This document shows, piece after piece, positions 28,002 through 35,507 of a stretch of 64,000 nt of DNA (within the stretch, counting starts at the first letter, position 1; every line of letters begins with the position of its first letter). The notes beneath the pieces were generated by a model. That model was not told the origin of the DNA. It was given only the letters and a program-made list of their open reading frames with translations, and ran no database searches. The position numbers were made by a program, and so were the translations under genes. The stretch comes from Saccharopolyspora gloriosae (GTDB lineage: Bacteria > Actinomycetota > Actinomycetes > Mycobacteriales > Pseudonocardiaceae). The stretch is from assembly GCF_014203325.1 (NCBI RefSeq), contig NZ_JACHIV010000001.1:5333501-5397500 (forward strand). The letters run 5' to 3'.

Positions 28002-28074
28002 GCCCTCGTAGCTCAGCGGATAGAGCACTGCCCTCCGGAGGCAGGTGTCGCAGGTTCGAGTCCTGCCGAGGGCA
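28002..28074 (+). tRNA. tRNA-Arg (CCG)
   Basis: A complete cloverleaf is seen: acceptor GCCCTCG pairs with CGAGGGC, the D-arm is GCTCAGCGGATAGAGC, and the anticodon arm CTGCC/GGCAG has loop CTCCGGA (anticodon CCG). The T-arm is GCAGG-TTCGAGT-CCTGC. The CCA is not encoded. The anticodon-loop-to-3'-end segment doubles as the integration site of the adjacent AICE, which leaves the tRNA intact. Confidence 0.97.
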
Positions 28075-28075
28075 C
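28030..28075 (+). repeat. attL (overlaps tRNA-Arg 3' end)
   Basis: These 46 bp, from the anticodon stem to just past the tRNA 3' end, are identical to 42271-42316. The sequences diverge immediately outside both ends, as expected for an integrase core site that restores the tRNA. Confidence 0.95.
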
Positions 28076-28107
28076 CCAGGTCACAGCGTTATAGAGCCTC
28101 TGCAAAA

Positions 28108-29232
28108 TCACTCGCGGGGCACATTCGGGGCACTCACCGCCGCATCCATTCGATCAGCCACGTCGTTGAGCCGATCGGGAAACAGGTGCCCGTAAAGATC
28201 TAGCGTCATCGTCGCGGTCTTGTGCCCCAGCATCTGCTGCACCAGCTTCACATCCGCGCCCGAGGCGATCGCCAGCGACGCCGCAGTGTGCCGAAGCTCG
28301 TGTGGATGGAACCCGGCCGGTCCCACGTCCCGGACCGCAGGATCGAAGACGTTCCGCCGGAAGTTCCGCACGCGGAGCACGCCGCCTTGCGGAGCCATGA
28401 ACACCAAGGCGTCATCCGCCCGCCCCTCGATCCGAGGCCGCAGCTCCTCGACGAGGAATCGAGGCAGCGGAACCGAGCGCCGCTCATGCGTCTTGGGTGA
28501 GCCCCACACGAGCGCCCCGTTGACCTCCGTCACCGACTCGGCCACGAGGAAGCGTCGGCGGACTAGGTCCACGCGCCCGACCTTCAGGCCCGCCAGCTCA
28601 CCCCATCGCAAGCCGGTGTAGGCCAAGAACCGGATGACCACGCCATAGGAACCGCACCGTTCCGCCAGCTTCGCGACCTCGGCATGATCAAGGTAGCGGT
28701 GATCCGGCAGGCTCGGCCGAGGCAATCGAATCCCCTCGGCGGGATTTCGCGCGAGGCGTCCGTCTCGCACGGCCCACGCGAGCACCTGCGAAAACACGCG
28801 GTGCACCTTCACCACCGACGCGGGCGACCACTCCCCCGCCAGCCCGGACACCCAGGCTTGAACATCAGCGTGTTTCACTGCCGAGAGCCGCACCCGGCCC
28901 CACTTCAAGACGATGTGCCGGTTGATCGCGATCTCGTACCGGGCGAACGTGGAGCGCGCGAGGTGCCCCTGAGCTTGGAGCCAGCGGGCCGCCCACTCCC
29001 CCACGGTGATCTTCCCCGCATCCGGCGAGACGTAGGTACCGGACATCATGCCGTGCTCAACCGTTGTCGCGTACTGCTCGGCGTCGGCCTTGCGCTGGAA
29101 GGACTTCTTGCGCTGGGTGCCGTCCGCCTCGCGCCAGCGAAGTAGCCAGCGGGCGCCCACCCCGTACCGGTCGGTCCGCTGCTGCTTGCCATCCGGACCT
29201 TTGCGGTGCCAGCGATCATCGATGTCGGCCAT
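28108..29232 (-). CDS. int: AICE tyrosine-recombinase integrase
   Basis: This 374-residue integrase has an N-terminal AP2-like arm-binding domain ('WLLRWREADGTQRKKSFQRKADAEQYA'), a SAM-like core-binding domain ('TVGEWAARWLQAQGHLARSTFARYEIAINRHI') and a C-terminal catalytic domain. The active-site residues are visible: Arg in 'YTGLRWGELAGLKV', His-x-x-Arg in 'FHPHELRHTAASLA' and the nucleophilic tyrosine in 'MTLDLYGHLFPDR'. The gene ends 33 bases from attL, as is usual. The ATG at 29232 overlaps the xis stop by 1 base (TGATG), so integration and excision genes are coupled. The frame upstream of it overlaps xis and is discarded. Confidence 0.96.
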   Translation of the reverse strand: MADIDDRWHRKGPDGKQQRTDRYGVGARWLLRWREADGTQRKKSFQRKADAEQYATTVEHGMMSGTYVSPDAGKITVGEWAARWLQAQGHLARSTFARYEIAINRHIVLKWGRVRLSAVKHADVQAWVSGLAGEWSPASVVKVHRVFSQVLAWAVRDGRLARNPAEGIRLPRPSLPDHRYLDHAEVAKLAERCGSYGVVIRFLAYTGLRWGELAGLKVGRVDLVRRRFLVAESVTEVNGALVWGSPKTHERRSVPLPRFLVEELRPRIEGRADDALVFMAPQGGVLRVRNFRRNVFDPAVRDVGPAGFHPHELRHTAASLAIASGADVKLVQQMLGHKTATMTLDLYGHLFPDRLNDVADRMDAAVSAPNVPRE

Positions 29233-29411
29233 CAGATGACCCCCTCGGGTTGTGCGTCGAACCAGGCTTCGACGTCTTCCGGCCGGTAGCGAACGTGTTT
29301 GCCGACGCGCTTTCCAGTGGGGCCGGTGCCTCGGGTGCGCCACTGGTAGACGGTGCCCACGGGCACACCGAAGAACTCGGCCACGTCGTTGGGTCCCCAC
29401 AGCTTTTGCAT
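29232..29411 (-). CDS. xis: AICE excisionase (HTH_17 family)
   Basis: This 59-residue winged-helix protein reads 'LWGPNDVAEFFGVPVGTVYQWRTRGTGPTGKRVGKHVRYRPEDVEAWF', a full MerR/HTH_17 excisionase domain. It would direct Int towards excision. It lies between rep and int with 2 bases to the rep stop and a 1-base overlap with int, the conserved rep-xis-int order of pSAM2-type elements. The longer open frame on this strand lies inside rep and is a shadow. Confidence 0.92.
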   Translation of the reverse strand: MQKLWGPNDVAEFFGVPVGTVYQWRTRGTGPTGKRVGKHVRYRPEDVEAWFDAQPEGVI

Positions 29412-29413
29412 GA

Positions 29414-30694
29414 TCAGTCCTTTCGTTCGGTGGAGTGCCGGTGTTTGCGGGTGTCGCGTCGTCGTTGGGCGATGCCTTCGGCGATGTCGCGTTCCTCTGG
29501 GGTGCGGTGCCCGACGCTGGTCATGTCCCAGTGGTTGACCACCGTCACCGACTCTTCGGTGACGCCGAGTTCGTCGAGGGCGGCTTCGAGTCGGAAGCGC
29601 TGCCGGTCGCCACGGATTTGCTTGAATGTCGTGGAGAACGCCTTGGACTTGCTGAGGAAGTGGCCGCGGAAGGCGAGCATGTGGCACCAGCGCCGCAGGT
29701 TGAGGTGATCCAGCTCCTCTAGGACGCCGAGGGTCCAGGTGGTGCGCATGAGCTGCTTGTAGTGCTCGTTGATCCGGAGCTGTTCGATGTGGGCGTCGGA
29801 GCGGATCGGCCGGTCCGCCGCCTCGGATTTCCCGGTGCCCTTGGTCGCGTACTTGGCCACGTAGGACGAGAGGCGGTCGTCGGTGATCTCGCCGTCGCCG
29901 TCCTCGAAGTCCGGGGCGTTCGCTGGCTTGATGGTGCGGACGTCGATCTGACGGCCCCAGGCCAGTTCGCGCGCCTGGCCGTCGACCTCCGGTGTGGTGA
30001 TCTTGACCTGTGCGTGCGCGGCGTGAATGGCGTCGGCGAGCAGTTCGGGCGTAGCCCACGCCGGGGCCTTGTCTGAAGCGCCGCCGGGTCCGTCGAGGCG
30101 GATCACGGCGTGGAAGTGGATGGCGCCGCGTCGCTGGTATTCGGCGACTTTCGCGTAGGACAGCCGGGCGTGGTCGGCGAAGTCCCGGACCCGGATTCCG
30201 GCGGCTTTGGCGAGGTGGCGGCGTAGGGCGATGACGAATCGGTGCCAGAGCTGTCCGGCGTGTGCGTTGAACAGGACGTGCCCGGTGTAGTCGTACCGAG
30301 TCGGGAACCGGGGCTGTCCGTCGTCACGGACCGGACCGAACGAGGGGGCCGTGAGGGTGAGGAAGACCCTCGGCCGTTCGGTCACGTGCTCGGGGACGCC
30401 CTTGGTTCCGCCGGACAGGCCCGCGCGGAGGAGGTGGTAGGCGTCGGCGGCGTAGCGGTCGGAGCAGGCGGCACAGACCGATTCGCGGCGGTTTCCGCAG
30501 GGCACCATGACGTGTCCGCCCTTGTGTGCGAGGACCTGGCTGGTGGTGTTGTCGGTGACGGTCCAGGCGCCGGTCATGCGGACGGGGTGGGTGCATCCGC
30601 CGGTGGCTTCGACCTGTTCACGCCAGCGGCCGTAGTCGTTGCTGTGGAGTCGTCGTTGGTAGCGGTCCACGACCGCCCGGTCAGTACGCACCAT
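29414..30694 (-). CDS. RepSA-like rolling-circle replication initiator
   Basis: This 426-residue protein matches the RepSA family of pSAM2-type elements. It has a cysteine cluster for zinc near the N-terminus ('MVPCGNRRESVCAACSDRYAADAY'), a central 'RVFLTLTAPSFGPVR', the HUH metal site in 'AKVAEYQRRGAIHFHAVIRLDG' and the candidate nicking tyrosines in 'LSSYVAKYATKGTG'. It would nick the element's double-strand origin for rolling-circle replication after excision. The ATG is preceded by GAAAGGACC. A strong inverted repeat lies just upstream at 30719-30767. Confidence 0.92.
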   Translation of the reverse strand: MVRTDRAVVDRYQRRLHSNDYGRWREQVEATGGCTHPVRMTGAWTVTDNTTSQVLAHKGGHVMVPCGNRRESVCAACSDRYAADAYHLLRAGLSGGTKGVPEHVTERPRVFLTLTAPSFGPVRDDGQPRFPTRYDYTGHVLFNAHAGQLWHRFVIALRRHLAKAAGIRVRDFADHARLSYAKVAEYQRRGAIHFHAVIRLDGPGGASDKAPAWATPELLADAIHAAHAQVKITTPEVDGQARELAWGRQIDVRTIKPANAPDFEDGDGEITDDRLSSYVAKYATKGTGKSEAADRPIRSDAHIEQLRINEHYKQLMRTTWTLGVLEELDHLNLRRWCHMLAFRGHFLSKSKAFSTTFKQIRGDRQRFRLEAALDELGVTEESVTVVNHWDMTSVGHRTPEERDIAEGIAQRRRDTRKHRHSTERKD

Positions 30695-30718
30695 CGGGGG
30701 TGGTCCTTTCGAACATGA

Positions 30719-30767
30719 CGAAGGCGGAGCACCACCGGTCGCAATCGGTGGTAGTGCTCCGCCTTCG
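30719..30767 (-). terminator. Large hairpin between the spd gene and rep
   Basis: A 19-bp stem (CGAAGGCGGAGCACCACCG with its complement, interrupted by a 3-base bulge) has an 8-base loop. It lies between the end of the Spd-like gene and the rep start. On the minus strand it is not followed by a T tract, so it could be a transcription or translation attenuator for rep or part of the replication origin rather than a plain terminator. Confidence 0.5.
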
Positions 30768-30819
30768 AGGGGTTGTGCTTATTCAGTTGTGCCGACGGTT
30801 TCCGGCCGTCGCGGCCGGT

Positions 30820-31659
30820 TTATGCGGTGATCAAGTCGGCGTGGATGGCTGTTGCCATCGCGTCCGGGACCTTCACCACCTGTTGCACGTCTGCCGGGGC
30901 GAACCTGCGGCCTTCTTCTGCGGCCTGGTCGCGGGCACGCTTGAGCGCGTCGATGACGTGCGTCGGAAGACGCGGACCGCGTTTCATGGGCTCGGCCGGA
31001 ATCGCCGGAGGCGTCGGCGTGGGTGCTTCGGTCGTGGCCGGAGTCGGGGCCGGCTGCGGGACGACTTCCCTGGTTTCCGCAGGTGAGTCATGCTCTGCTG
31101 CGTCGGCGTAGCCCTGCATCACGACTTGCCGTGACCGTGCCTGAATCACCGGGATCACTTCGGCGAGCCCGTAGACGACCACGGGAATGATCAGGTGCAC
31201 CGCCAGCGAGCCGAGCTGGAACCGGGCCGGGTCGAGTTGCGGGATCACGTTCATGAACAGCGTCGTGCTCAGCAAGACGCGCTTGATCCGTGTCCACCAG
31301 TGGTGACCAGGCTCGACACCGTGGGACAAGATGACGGCTTCGAAGTTGAGCAGCAGGATCAGCAGCCCGGCGAACATCGGTTCCACCGTCCAGGCCGCCC
31401 ACCACACCGGATCACCCGTGCCTGCGTCCCCGGCGAGGAAAGCTTGAACCCCGGTGGTGGTGAACGAGAGCCCGAGGGCGAGGAAGAACCAGAGCCCGGC
31501 CACGGTGCGCCGCCGGGTGCGTTCCATCGCCACGGCGATCAAGTCCGGATCGAGGGACAGGGGGCGGAGTCGTTTGGACTCGGCGATGCGTGCCCCCAGC
31601 CGCTCCACCCGCCGAGTCCGCCCCGACCCGCGATCAGCGTTCTTGCGGAACGGCCACAT
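30820..31659 (-). CDS. AICE Spd-like/DUF2637-type membrane protein
   Basis: This 279-residue protein has a basic N-terminal region, four membrane helices (about residues 45-65, 80-102, 128-145 and 150-170) and a cytoplasmic proline/threonine-rich linker. A short C-terminal domain ends 'PDAMATAIHADLITA'. The layout resembles the DUF2637 and Spd proteins encoded next to TraB in actinomycete conjugative elements, which spread transferred DNA between hyphal compartments. The family assignment is by architecture and context. The ATG at 31659 has GGAAAGGGG upstream. It lies 14 bases after the small membrane gene, so traB-61aa-spd form an operon. Confidence 0.65.
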   Translation of the reverse strand: MWPFRKNADRGSGRTRRVERLGARIAESKRLRPLSLDPDLIAVAMERTRRRTVAGLWFFLALGLSFTTTGVQAFLAGDAGTGDPVWWAAWTVEPMFAGLLILLLNFEAVILSHGVEPGHHWWTRIKRVLLSTTLFMNVIPQLDPARFQLGSLAVHLIIPVVVYGLAEVIPVIQARSRQVVMQGYADAAEHDSPAETREVVPQPAPTPATTEAPTPTPPAIPAEPMKRGPRLPTHVIDALKRARDQAAEEGRRFAPADVQQVVKVPDAMATAIHADLITA

Positions 31660-31673
31660 CACGCGCCCCTTTC

Positions 31674-31859
31674 CTATTCTTCGGTTGTGGTGGTGATCAG
31701 GGACTTCACGCCCTGCACGATCAGTGCGAGCACGAGCAGCACCAGGAGCCCGGCCGCCGGACCGGCCAGCACCCACACCAGCGCCACCGCCCCGAGCGCG
31801 AGCAGGCCGGACAGGACGAGGACGCCTAACGAGGCCAGCGTCAGATGAACTTGGAACAT
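31674..31859 (-). CDS. Small two-helix membrane protein, Spd-like
   Basis: This 61-residue protein is almost entirely hydrophobic, with two helices (about residues 6-28 and 30-52) and a short Thr/Glu tail. Very small membrane proteins of this kind (SpdB/SpdD-like) accompany traB in AICEs and are thought to help intramycelial spread. It lies 41 bases after traB in the same direction and has a GGAGA-type ribosome site. No sequence motif beyond hydrophobicity supports the call. Confidence 0.65.
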   Translation of the reverse strand: MFQVHLTLASLGVLVLSGLLALGAVALVWVLAGPAAGLLVLLVLALIVQGVKSLITTTTEE

Positions 31860-31900
31860 GGCGAATCTCCTTTGACAGAAGGGGAAACTGCACTTCGAAC

Positions 31901-33349
31901 TCAGGCGGCGTCGTGGTCTTCGTCGTCGCCGTCGAAGGTGTCGATGTGTTCGATGTCGGCTTCGGTGATCTCCGCGATCGCGGTGCGCCGGGGCGCCGGG
32001 CGGCGCTCGGTGCGGCGCAGAGGCGTGACCGTGCAGTAGGCGACGAGTGCGGCGATGTCGTCGTCGCTGGTGAACGCGGCCCTCACGCGGAGGGGTTCGC
32101 GGCGGCCGTCGTGTTTGACGTAGCCGACGCCCGGCATGATCTCCGGAATCTGATCCGCCAGTGCCCCGCGGTCGCGGACACCTTCGCCCAAGGTCATGTC
32201 GACGTAGGAGGCTTCGTCGAGGCGTAGGGCGATCTTGGTGGGGAACAGGCCCCGCATCGGCACGTTGTCCTTATGCGGCTCCTGCACCGCCCCCACAACC
32301 CGGCCCAACACGGCCCGGTACTGGGTCAGTGCTTTACCCAGCAGGGGTTCGAATTCGCGGGCAATGTCGCGGGAGCAGTACTGCGTCATCGCGGCCAACT
32401 CGTCGACGATCAGCACATCCATCGGCGTCTCAGCCGAGGCCGTCGCGGTCCGGATTCCCCTGCGGCCGAGGTCTTCCTTCCGTGCGTCCAAGGTCTCGAC
32501 GTACTCGCGCATGAGTTCCAGGCCGGTGACGTCGCTGTCGGCGAACCGGTGGAACATCTCCCGGCCCGCGCCGAACTCCATGCCGCCCTTGGGGTCGATC
32601 ACCCACAACCGCACCGACCCCGCCCGGATCAACGGCGCGAGCTGCCGGATCAAGCCCCACAACCACGAGCCCTTCCCCGAACCGGTGGCCCCGGCCAACA
32701 GGATGTGCAGGCCGCCCAGGAGGTCGAGGGCGAAGTCTCGGCCGTACTCGGTCCGCCCGATCACCAGGCGGCCCAGATCCACCGACTCCACCGACTCCGG
32801 CAGCGCAGGCAGCGGGATGGGCATCTCGTCGAACGGTTCGCGGCGCTGGAAATCCAGGCTGATCACACCCGGCTTCAGCGTCCGCACCGTCGCCCGCCGA
32901 GCCCGATAGGCGTTGGCGAGGCGTTCCAGGACGGCTTCGAAGTCGCCGGGTTCCTGGGTCTTGACCATGCGGATGCGCACGTGGTCCCAGCACCACGACG
33001 ACGACACCCGCAACACCTTCGGCGCCCACGACCGCCCCCGGTGATCAGTCACCACCAGGCCCGCCCGGTAGGCGAGGTCGAACCACTGACGCTGGTAGAC
33101 CGCCCACCGTCTCCACCACGCCCGCAACAACCGGCCCGCGAACCGATCGAACGTCGGACGGTCCAGCAAGCACCACGAGGCACCGGCCACCACAGCGACA
33201 CCGGCAGCACTGAGCACCACCAGGTAACCCAGCCACACCACCGACGCACCCAAAACGACCGTGCTCGTCATCGAGCGCGGATGCCGCGCCACCCACTTCC
33301 CTGCTGCCCGTGCTGGAGTCGTTCCTACTGCTGCCCGTGTGTCCGTCAT
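31901..33349 (-). CDS. TraB/FtsK-type conjugative DNA translocase
   Basis: This 482-residue protein has two N-terminal membrane helices (about residues 28-65) and an FtsK/HerA motor domain. The Walker A is 'LLAGATGSGKGSWLWGLI' and the Walker B region is 'PMDVLIVDELAAMTQYCS', followed by 'VGAVQEPHKDNVPMRGLFPTKIALRL'. In pSAM2-type AICEs this single hexameric pump moves double-stranded DNA between cells. The C-terminus would recognise clt repeats in the element, but none was identified by eye. The ATG at 33349 has GGGGAG upstream. A terminator for the preceding small genes stands just before it, so traB probably has its own promoter. Confidence 0.93.
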   Translation of the reverse strand: MTDTRAAVGTTPARAAGKWVARHPRSMTSTVVLGASVVWLGYLVVLSAAGVAVVAGASWCLLDRPTFDRFAGRLLRAWWRRWAVYQRQWFDLAYRAGLVVTDHRGRSWAPKVLRVSSSWCWDHVRIRMVKTQEPGDFEAVLERLANAYRARRATVRTLKPGVISLDFQRREPFDEMPIPLPALPESVESVDLGRLVIGRTEYGRDFALDLLGGLHILLAGATGSGKGSWLWGLIRQLAPLIRAGSVRLWVIDPKGGMEFGAGREMFHRFADSDVTGLELMREYVETLDARKEDLGRRGIRTATASAETPMDVLIVDELAAMTQYCSRDIAREFEPLLGKALTQYRAVLGRVVGAVQEPHKDNVPMRGLFPTKIALRLDEASYVDMTLGEGVRDRGALADQIPEIMPGVGYVKHDGRREPLRVRAAFTSDDDIAALVAYCTVTPLRRTERRPAPRRTAIAEITEADIEHIDTFDGDDEDHDAA

Positions 33350-33360
33350 GTTTTCTCCCC

Positions 33361-33406
33361 GGAAAAGAAAATGGGGTGCCGGACTCGGTGAGGAGCCCGG
33401 CACCCC
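33361..33406 (-). terminator. Terminator upstream of traB
   Basis: On the minus strand GGGGTGCCGG pairs with CCGGCACCCC and is followed by ATTTTCTTTT. It would end transcription from the two small genes at 33428-33861 before traB. Confidence 0.8.
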
Positions 33407-33427
33407 GATGCCGATGTGTTCTGGTTT

Positions 33428-33610
33428 TTAGCTGCGTCGTTCGGCCATCTCCAGCTGTGCGATCACCTCACCCACAGCCGTTTTCACCGCGCGCAATTCG
33501 GAAGCGACTTCCTTCGGTGTCCCGAATTTGCGCAGGACTCGGTTCATCGCGGCCATCGAGGAATCGATCCGCCGCACCGTCCCGTACACGCTCTCGCCCC
33601 GTGTCATCAC
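33428..33610 (-). CDS. Small helical AICE protein
   Basis: This 60-residue, mostly helical, charged protein ('KFGTPKEVASELRAVKTAVGEVIAQLEMAERRS') has no membrane segment or known domain. It overlaps the preceding gene by 4 bases (ATGA), so the two are translationally coupled. Small helical proteins in this position of AICEs are common but uncharacterised. I do not assign a function. Confidence 0.65.
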   Translation of the reverse strand: MMTRGESVYGTVRRIDSSMAAMNRVLRKFGTPKEVASELRAVKTAVGEVIAQLEMAERRS

Positions 33611-33861
33611 TTGTATCCCTTCGCCACCACGGCCCCGCCGTGCTCGGCCAGCGCGTCCCGCAACCTGCTCAACGCCACCTGCGCCTGTTGCGCCTGGTCC
33701 TCGATATCGGCGAACCGGCGTGCGTCGACGATGTCGTCTTCCAGGAACGCCACCCGGCCCAAGTCCTGGTCCAGCTCATCCACGAACCGCGCCAACACCT
33801 CCAGACGTGTCACCGCCGCCGACGCCGGACCCACCCGCTTCAACGCCTGCTCCATCGCCAC
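33607..33861 (-). CDS. Small coiled-coil AICE protein
   Basis: This 84-residue acidic helical protein has a likely coiled coil at about residues 20-72 ('LEVLARFVDELDQDLGRVAFLEDDIVDARRFADIEDQAQQAQVALSRL'). The GTG at 33861 is preceded by GGAAGGGG. An ATG two codons later is an alternative. It is coupled to the 60-residue gene by a 4-base overlap. The two may form a heteromeric accessory for transfer, but nothing in the sequence proves that. Confidence 0.65.
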   Translation of the reverse strand: MAMEQALKRVGPASAAVTRLEVLARFVDELDQDLGRVAFLEDDIVDARRFADIEDQAQQAQVALSRLRDALAEHGGAVVAKGYK

Positions 33862-34192
33862 GATCGATCACCCCTTCCTTTCTTGTCACTCGCCGTTGTC
33901 GGCGAGATACCACCGGCCACCCACGCAGCCGGAACCGTGAAACCAGAAATCCCGATCAGAACGAACCCGCATCATCTGGTCCTCTCAACATGGACAAGGC
34001 CATGAAGACCCCCGAGCCACCAGCAACACCCGGCGACTCGGGGACCAACAAAGCCCCACCGGCACACACATTCGTGCCGGAAAAAGGCATAGATCGGCCC
34101 ACTATGGAATTCACCAAAGAACAAGCAGCCCACGAAAACGGCTTGAAAAAGAGAGTTCTACGAAAAGGTATTCACGCCGGAACTGGCGGAGA
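33862..34192. other. Intergenic gap, possible small plus-strand gene
   Basis: The 331-bp gap is less GC-rich than its surroundings. A plus-strand frame from ATG 33990 to 34226 would encode 78 residues, proline-rich at first and then basic, overlapping the end of the opposite gene by 34 bases. No ribosome site precedes it, so I do not call it a gene. No hairpin terminator is seen. Confidence 0.35.
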
Positions 34193-34543
34193 TCAGACCA
34201 GCGGAGTCACGCCCGCCGCCCGGTAGGCGAGCCCGGAGGCGTAGCGGCCGTTGCGCTCGGTCTGCCACGGCGACACCGTCGCGTCGATCAACTGCACGTA
34301 CGTGCCCTCTTCGAACCCGTCACCGGGGTCGGCGGTCAGGGTCACCTTGATCTCCTCGCCCTTCTCCGCGAACTGCCCTTCCTGCGGGCGCTTCTTCGCG
34401 AACAGCGACACCACGAAGTGCTGAACCCCAGACCGGTCCGTCACCACCTCTTCGACGCCGTTGTCGTTCTCCCGCATCTTCAACGCCGGGGACTCCGTCA
34501 CCATCAGCTTGTAGCCCTGCAAGTTCACCGGGATGTTCCGCAC
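34193..34543 (-). CDS. SCO3933-family AICE protein
   Basis: This protein of about 116 residues has the pattern of the SCO3933-like regulatory family: N-terminal 'RNIPVNLQGYKLMVTESPALKM', then 'VTDRSGVQHFVVSLFA', a charged middle, and 'VTLTADPGDGFEEGTYVQLIDATVSPW' with the final 'GLAYRAAGVTPL'. These proteins occur beside rep/tra genes in AICEs and look like an OB-type fold, perhaps binding single-stranded DNA. The GTG at 34543 is placed by GGAGG with a 5-base spacing. It is the first gene read from the operator-flanked TTGACA promoter. Confidence 0.75.
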   Translation of the reverse strand: MRNIPVNLQGYKLMVTESPALKMRENDNGVEEVVTDRSGVQHFVVSLFAKKRPQEGQFAEKGEEIKVTLTADPGDGFEEGTYVQLIDATVSPWQTERNGRYASGLAYRAAGVTPLV

Positions 34544-34566
34544 CACTGCCTCCAAGAGCTTCGATC

Positions 34567-34668
34567 GTTTACCCCCCTAAACCCTCCGGCGAGCAAGGCC
34601 GCCGACGTGTTGAGGGGGTCTAAACACAAGCTAGGCGCTTCCGCGAGACCTGTCAAGGGGGTCTAAAC
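34567..34668. promoter_or_regulatory. Divergent promoter with three operator-like repeats
   Basis: GAGGGGGTCTAAAC (34612-34625) and AAGGGGGTCTAAAC (34655-34668) are direct repeats 43 bp apart, and GTTTACCCCCCT (34567-34578) is the inverted form. Between the direct repeats, on the minus strand, lies a TTGACA (34656-34651), 17-bp spacer, TAGCTT (34633-34628) promoter. One repeat overlaps its -35 and the next sits at the expected start point. A repressor binding both would silence the AICE operon, and the helix-turn-helix protein at 34676 is the obvious candidate. Confidence 0.75.
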
Positions 34669-34675
34669 TTGGGGT

Positions 34676-35503
34676 ATGACGACGCGGGACGAGTTCGAGG
34701 CGGTCCGCCGGGAGGCCGACCCCATCCGACGCGGCCTGCGCGCCACAGAGCTGATCACCACGTACCAGCAACGCGCCGCCGAGTTGGCTCGCCTACGCAA
34801 AGCTGCGATCGAGGAAGCTCACCGTGATCTGGACATGAGCTACACCGAGATCGCGACCGCTCTCGGGATCACCAAGGGCCGCGTCAGCCAGGTGAAGAAG
34901 GACGCCGCCGGTCCCGAACGGGTGATCTTCGGCGTCGGACCGGTCAGCATCGGTATCCCCTACCGCTACCAGGTCACCGACCGCGAGCGCCCGCTGATCG
35001 CCGCCGAGGACTCCGCAACCCAAGCCCAGTTCGAGGACCTGTTGGGCGCAATGCGGTTCGCGGTGGACAAGTTCCACGTCGGCCCGGAGACCGAGGAGCT
35101 TCCTGCCGGTGATGCCCTGGTGGTCTGCGGCCCGAAGTCCGCACCGGTCGCAGGCGCACTGCTGGCCGAGGACGAACGCGCAGGACTGGTCAAGGACGGC
35201 GGCCGTTGGTGGTTCGAGCACCGTCCCACCGGCGAGCGCTACGGCTCCCCCGCCGACGATGACGAACCGAAGTCCGCGGACATCGCCTACGTGGCCCGGC
35301 ACCGCTACGACGACCGCGTGATCGTCCACGTCGCCGGAATCCACGCGATCGGATCCCTCGGAGCGGCCCACTACCTGACCGCGAACCTCGCTGAGCTGTT
35401 CCGCCAGGTTGGCGACGTCTCGTTCAGCCTGGCGGTCCGCTGCACCTACGACGGCCTGAACATCACCGGTAGCGAACTCGCCGCCGGCCCTTTCGCGTGG
35501 TGA
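34676..35503 (+). CDS. AICE helix-turn-helix regulator with C-terminal sensor-like domain
   Basis: This 275-residue protein has an N-terminal helical region and helix-turn-helix ('YTEIATALGITKGRVSQVKKD', about residues 55-76). A C-terminal domain of about 185 residues contains 'GDALVVCGPKSAPVAGALLAED', 'WWFEHRPTGERYGSP' and 'VAGIHAIGSLGAAHYL'. I do not recognise that domain. Its alternating strands and glycine turns suggest a nucleotide-binding, Rossmann-like sensor. The gene starts 7 bases after an operator repeat, so autoregulation is likely. It is followed 4 bases later by a PP2C phosphatase gene. The N-terminal 70 residues are paralogous to the protein at 36810-37148. Confidence 0.8.
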   Translation: MTTRDEFEAVRREADPIRRGLRATELITTYQQRAAELARLRKAAIEEAHRDLDMSYTEIATALGITKGRVSQVKKDAAGPERVIFGVGPVSIGIPYRYQVTDRERPLIAAEDSATQAQFEDLLGAMRFAVDKFHVGPETEELPAGDALVVCGPKSAPVAGALLAEDERAGLVKDGGRWWFEHRPTGERYGSPADDDEPKSADIAYVARHRYDDRVIVHVAGIHAIGSLGAAHYLTANLAELFRQVGDVSFSLAVRCTYDGLNITGSELAAGPFAW

Positions 35504-35507
35504 CCCG

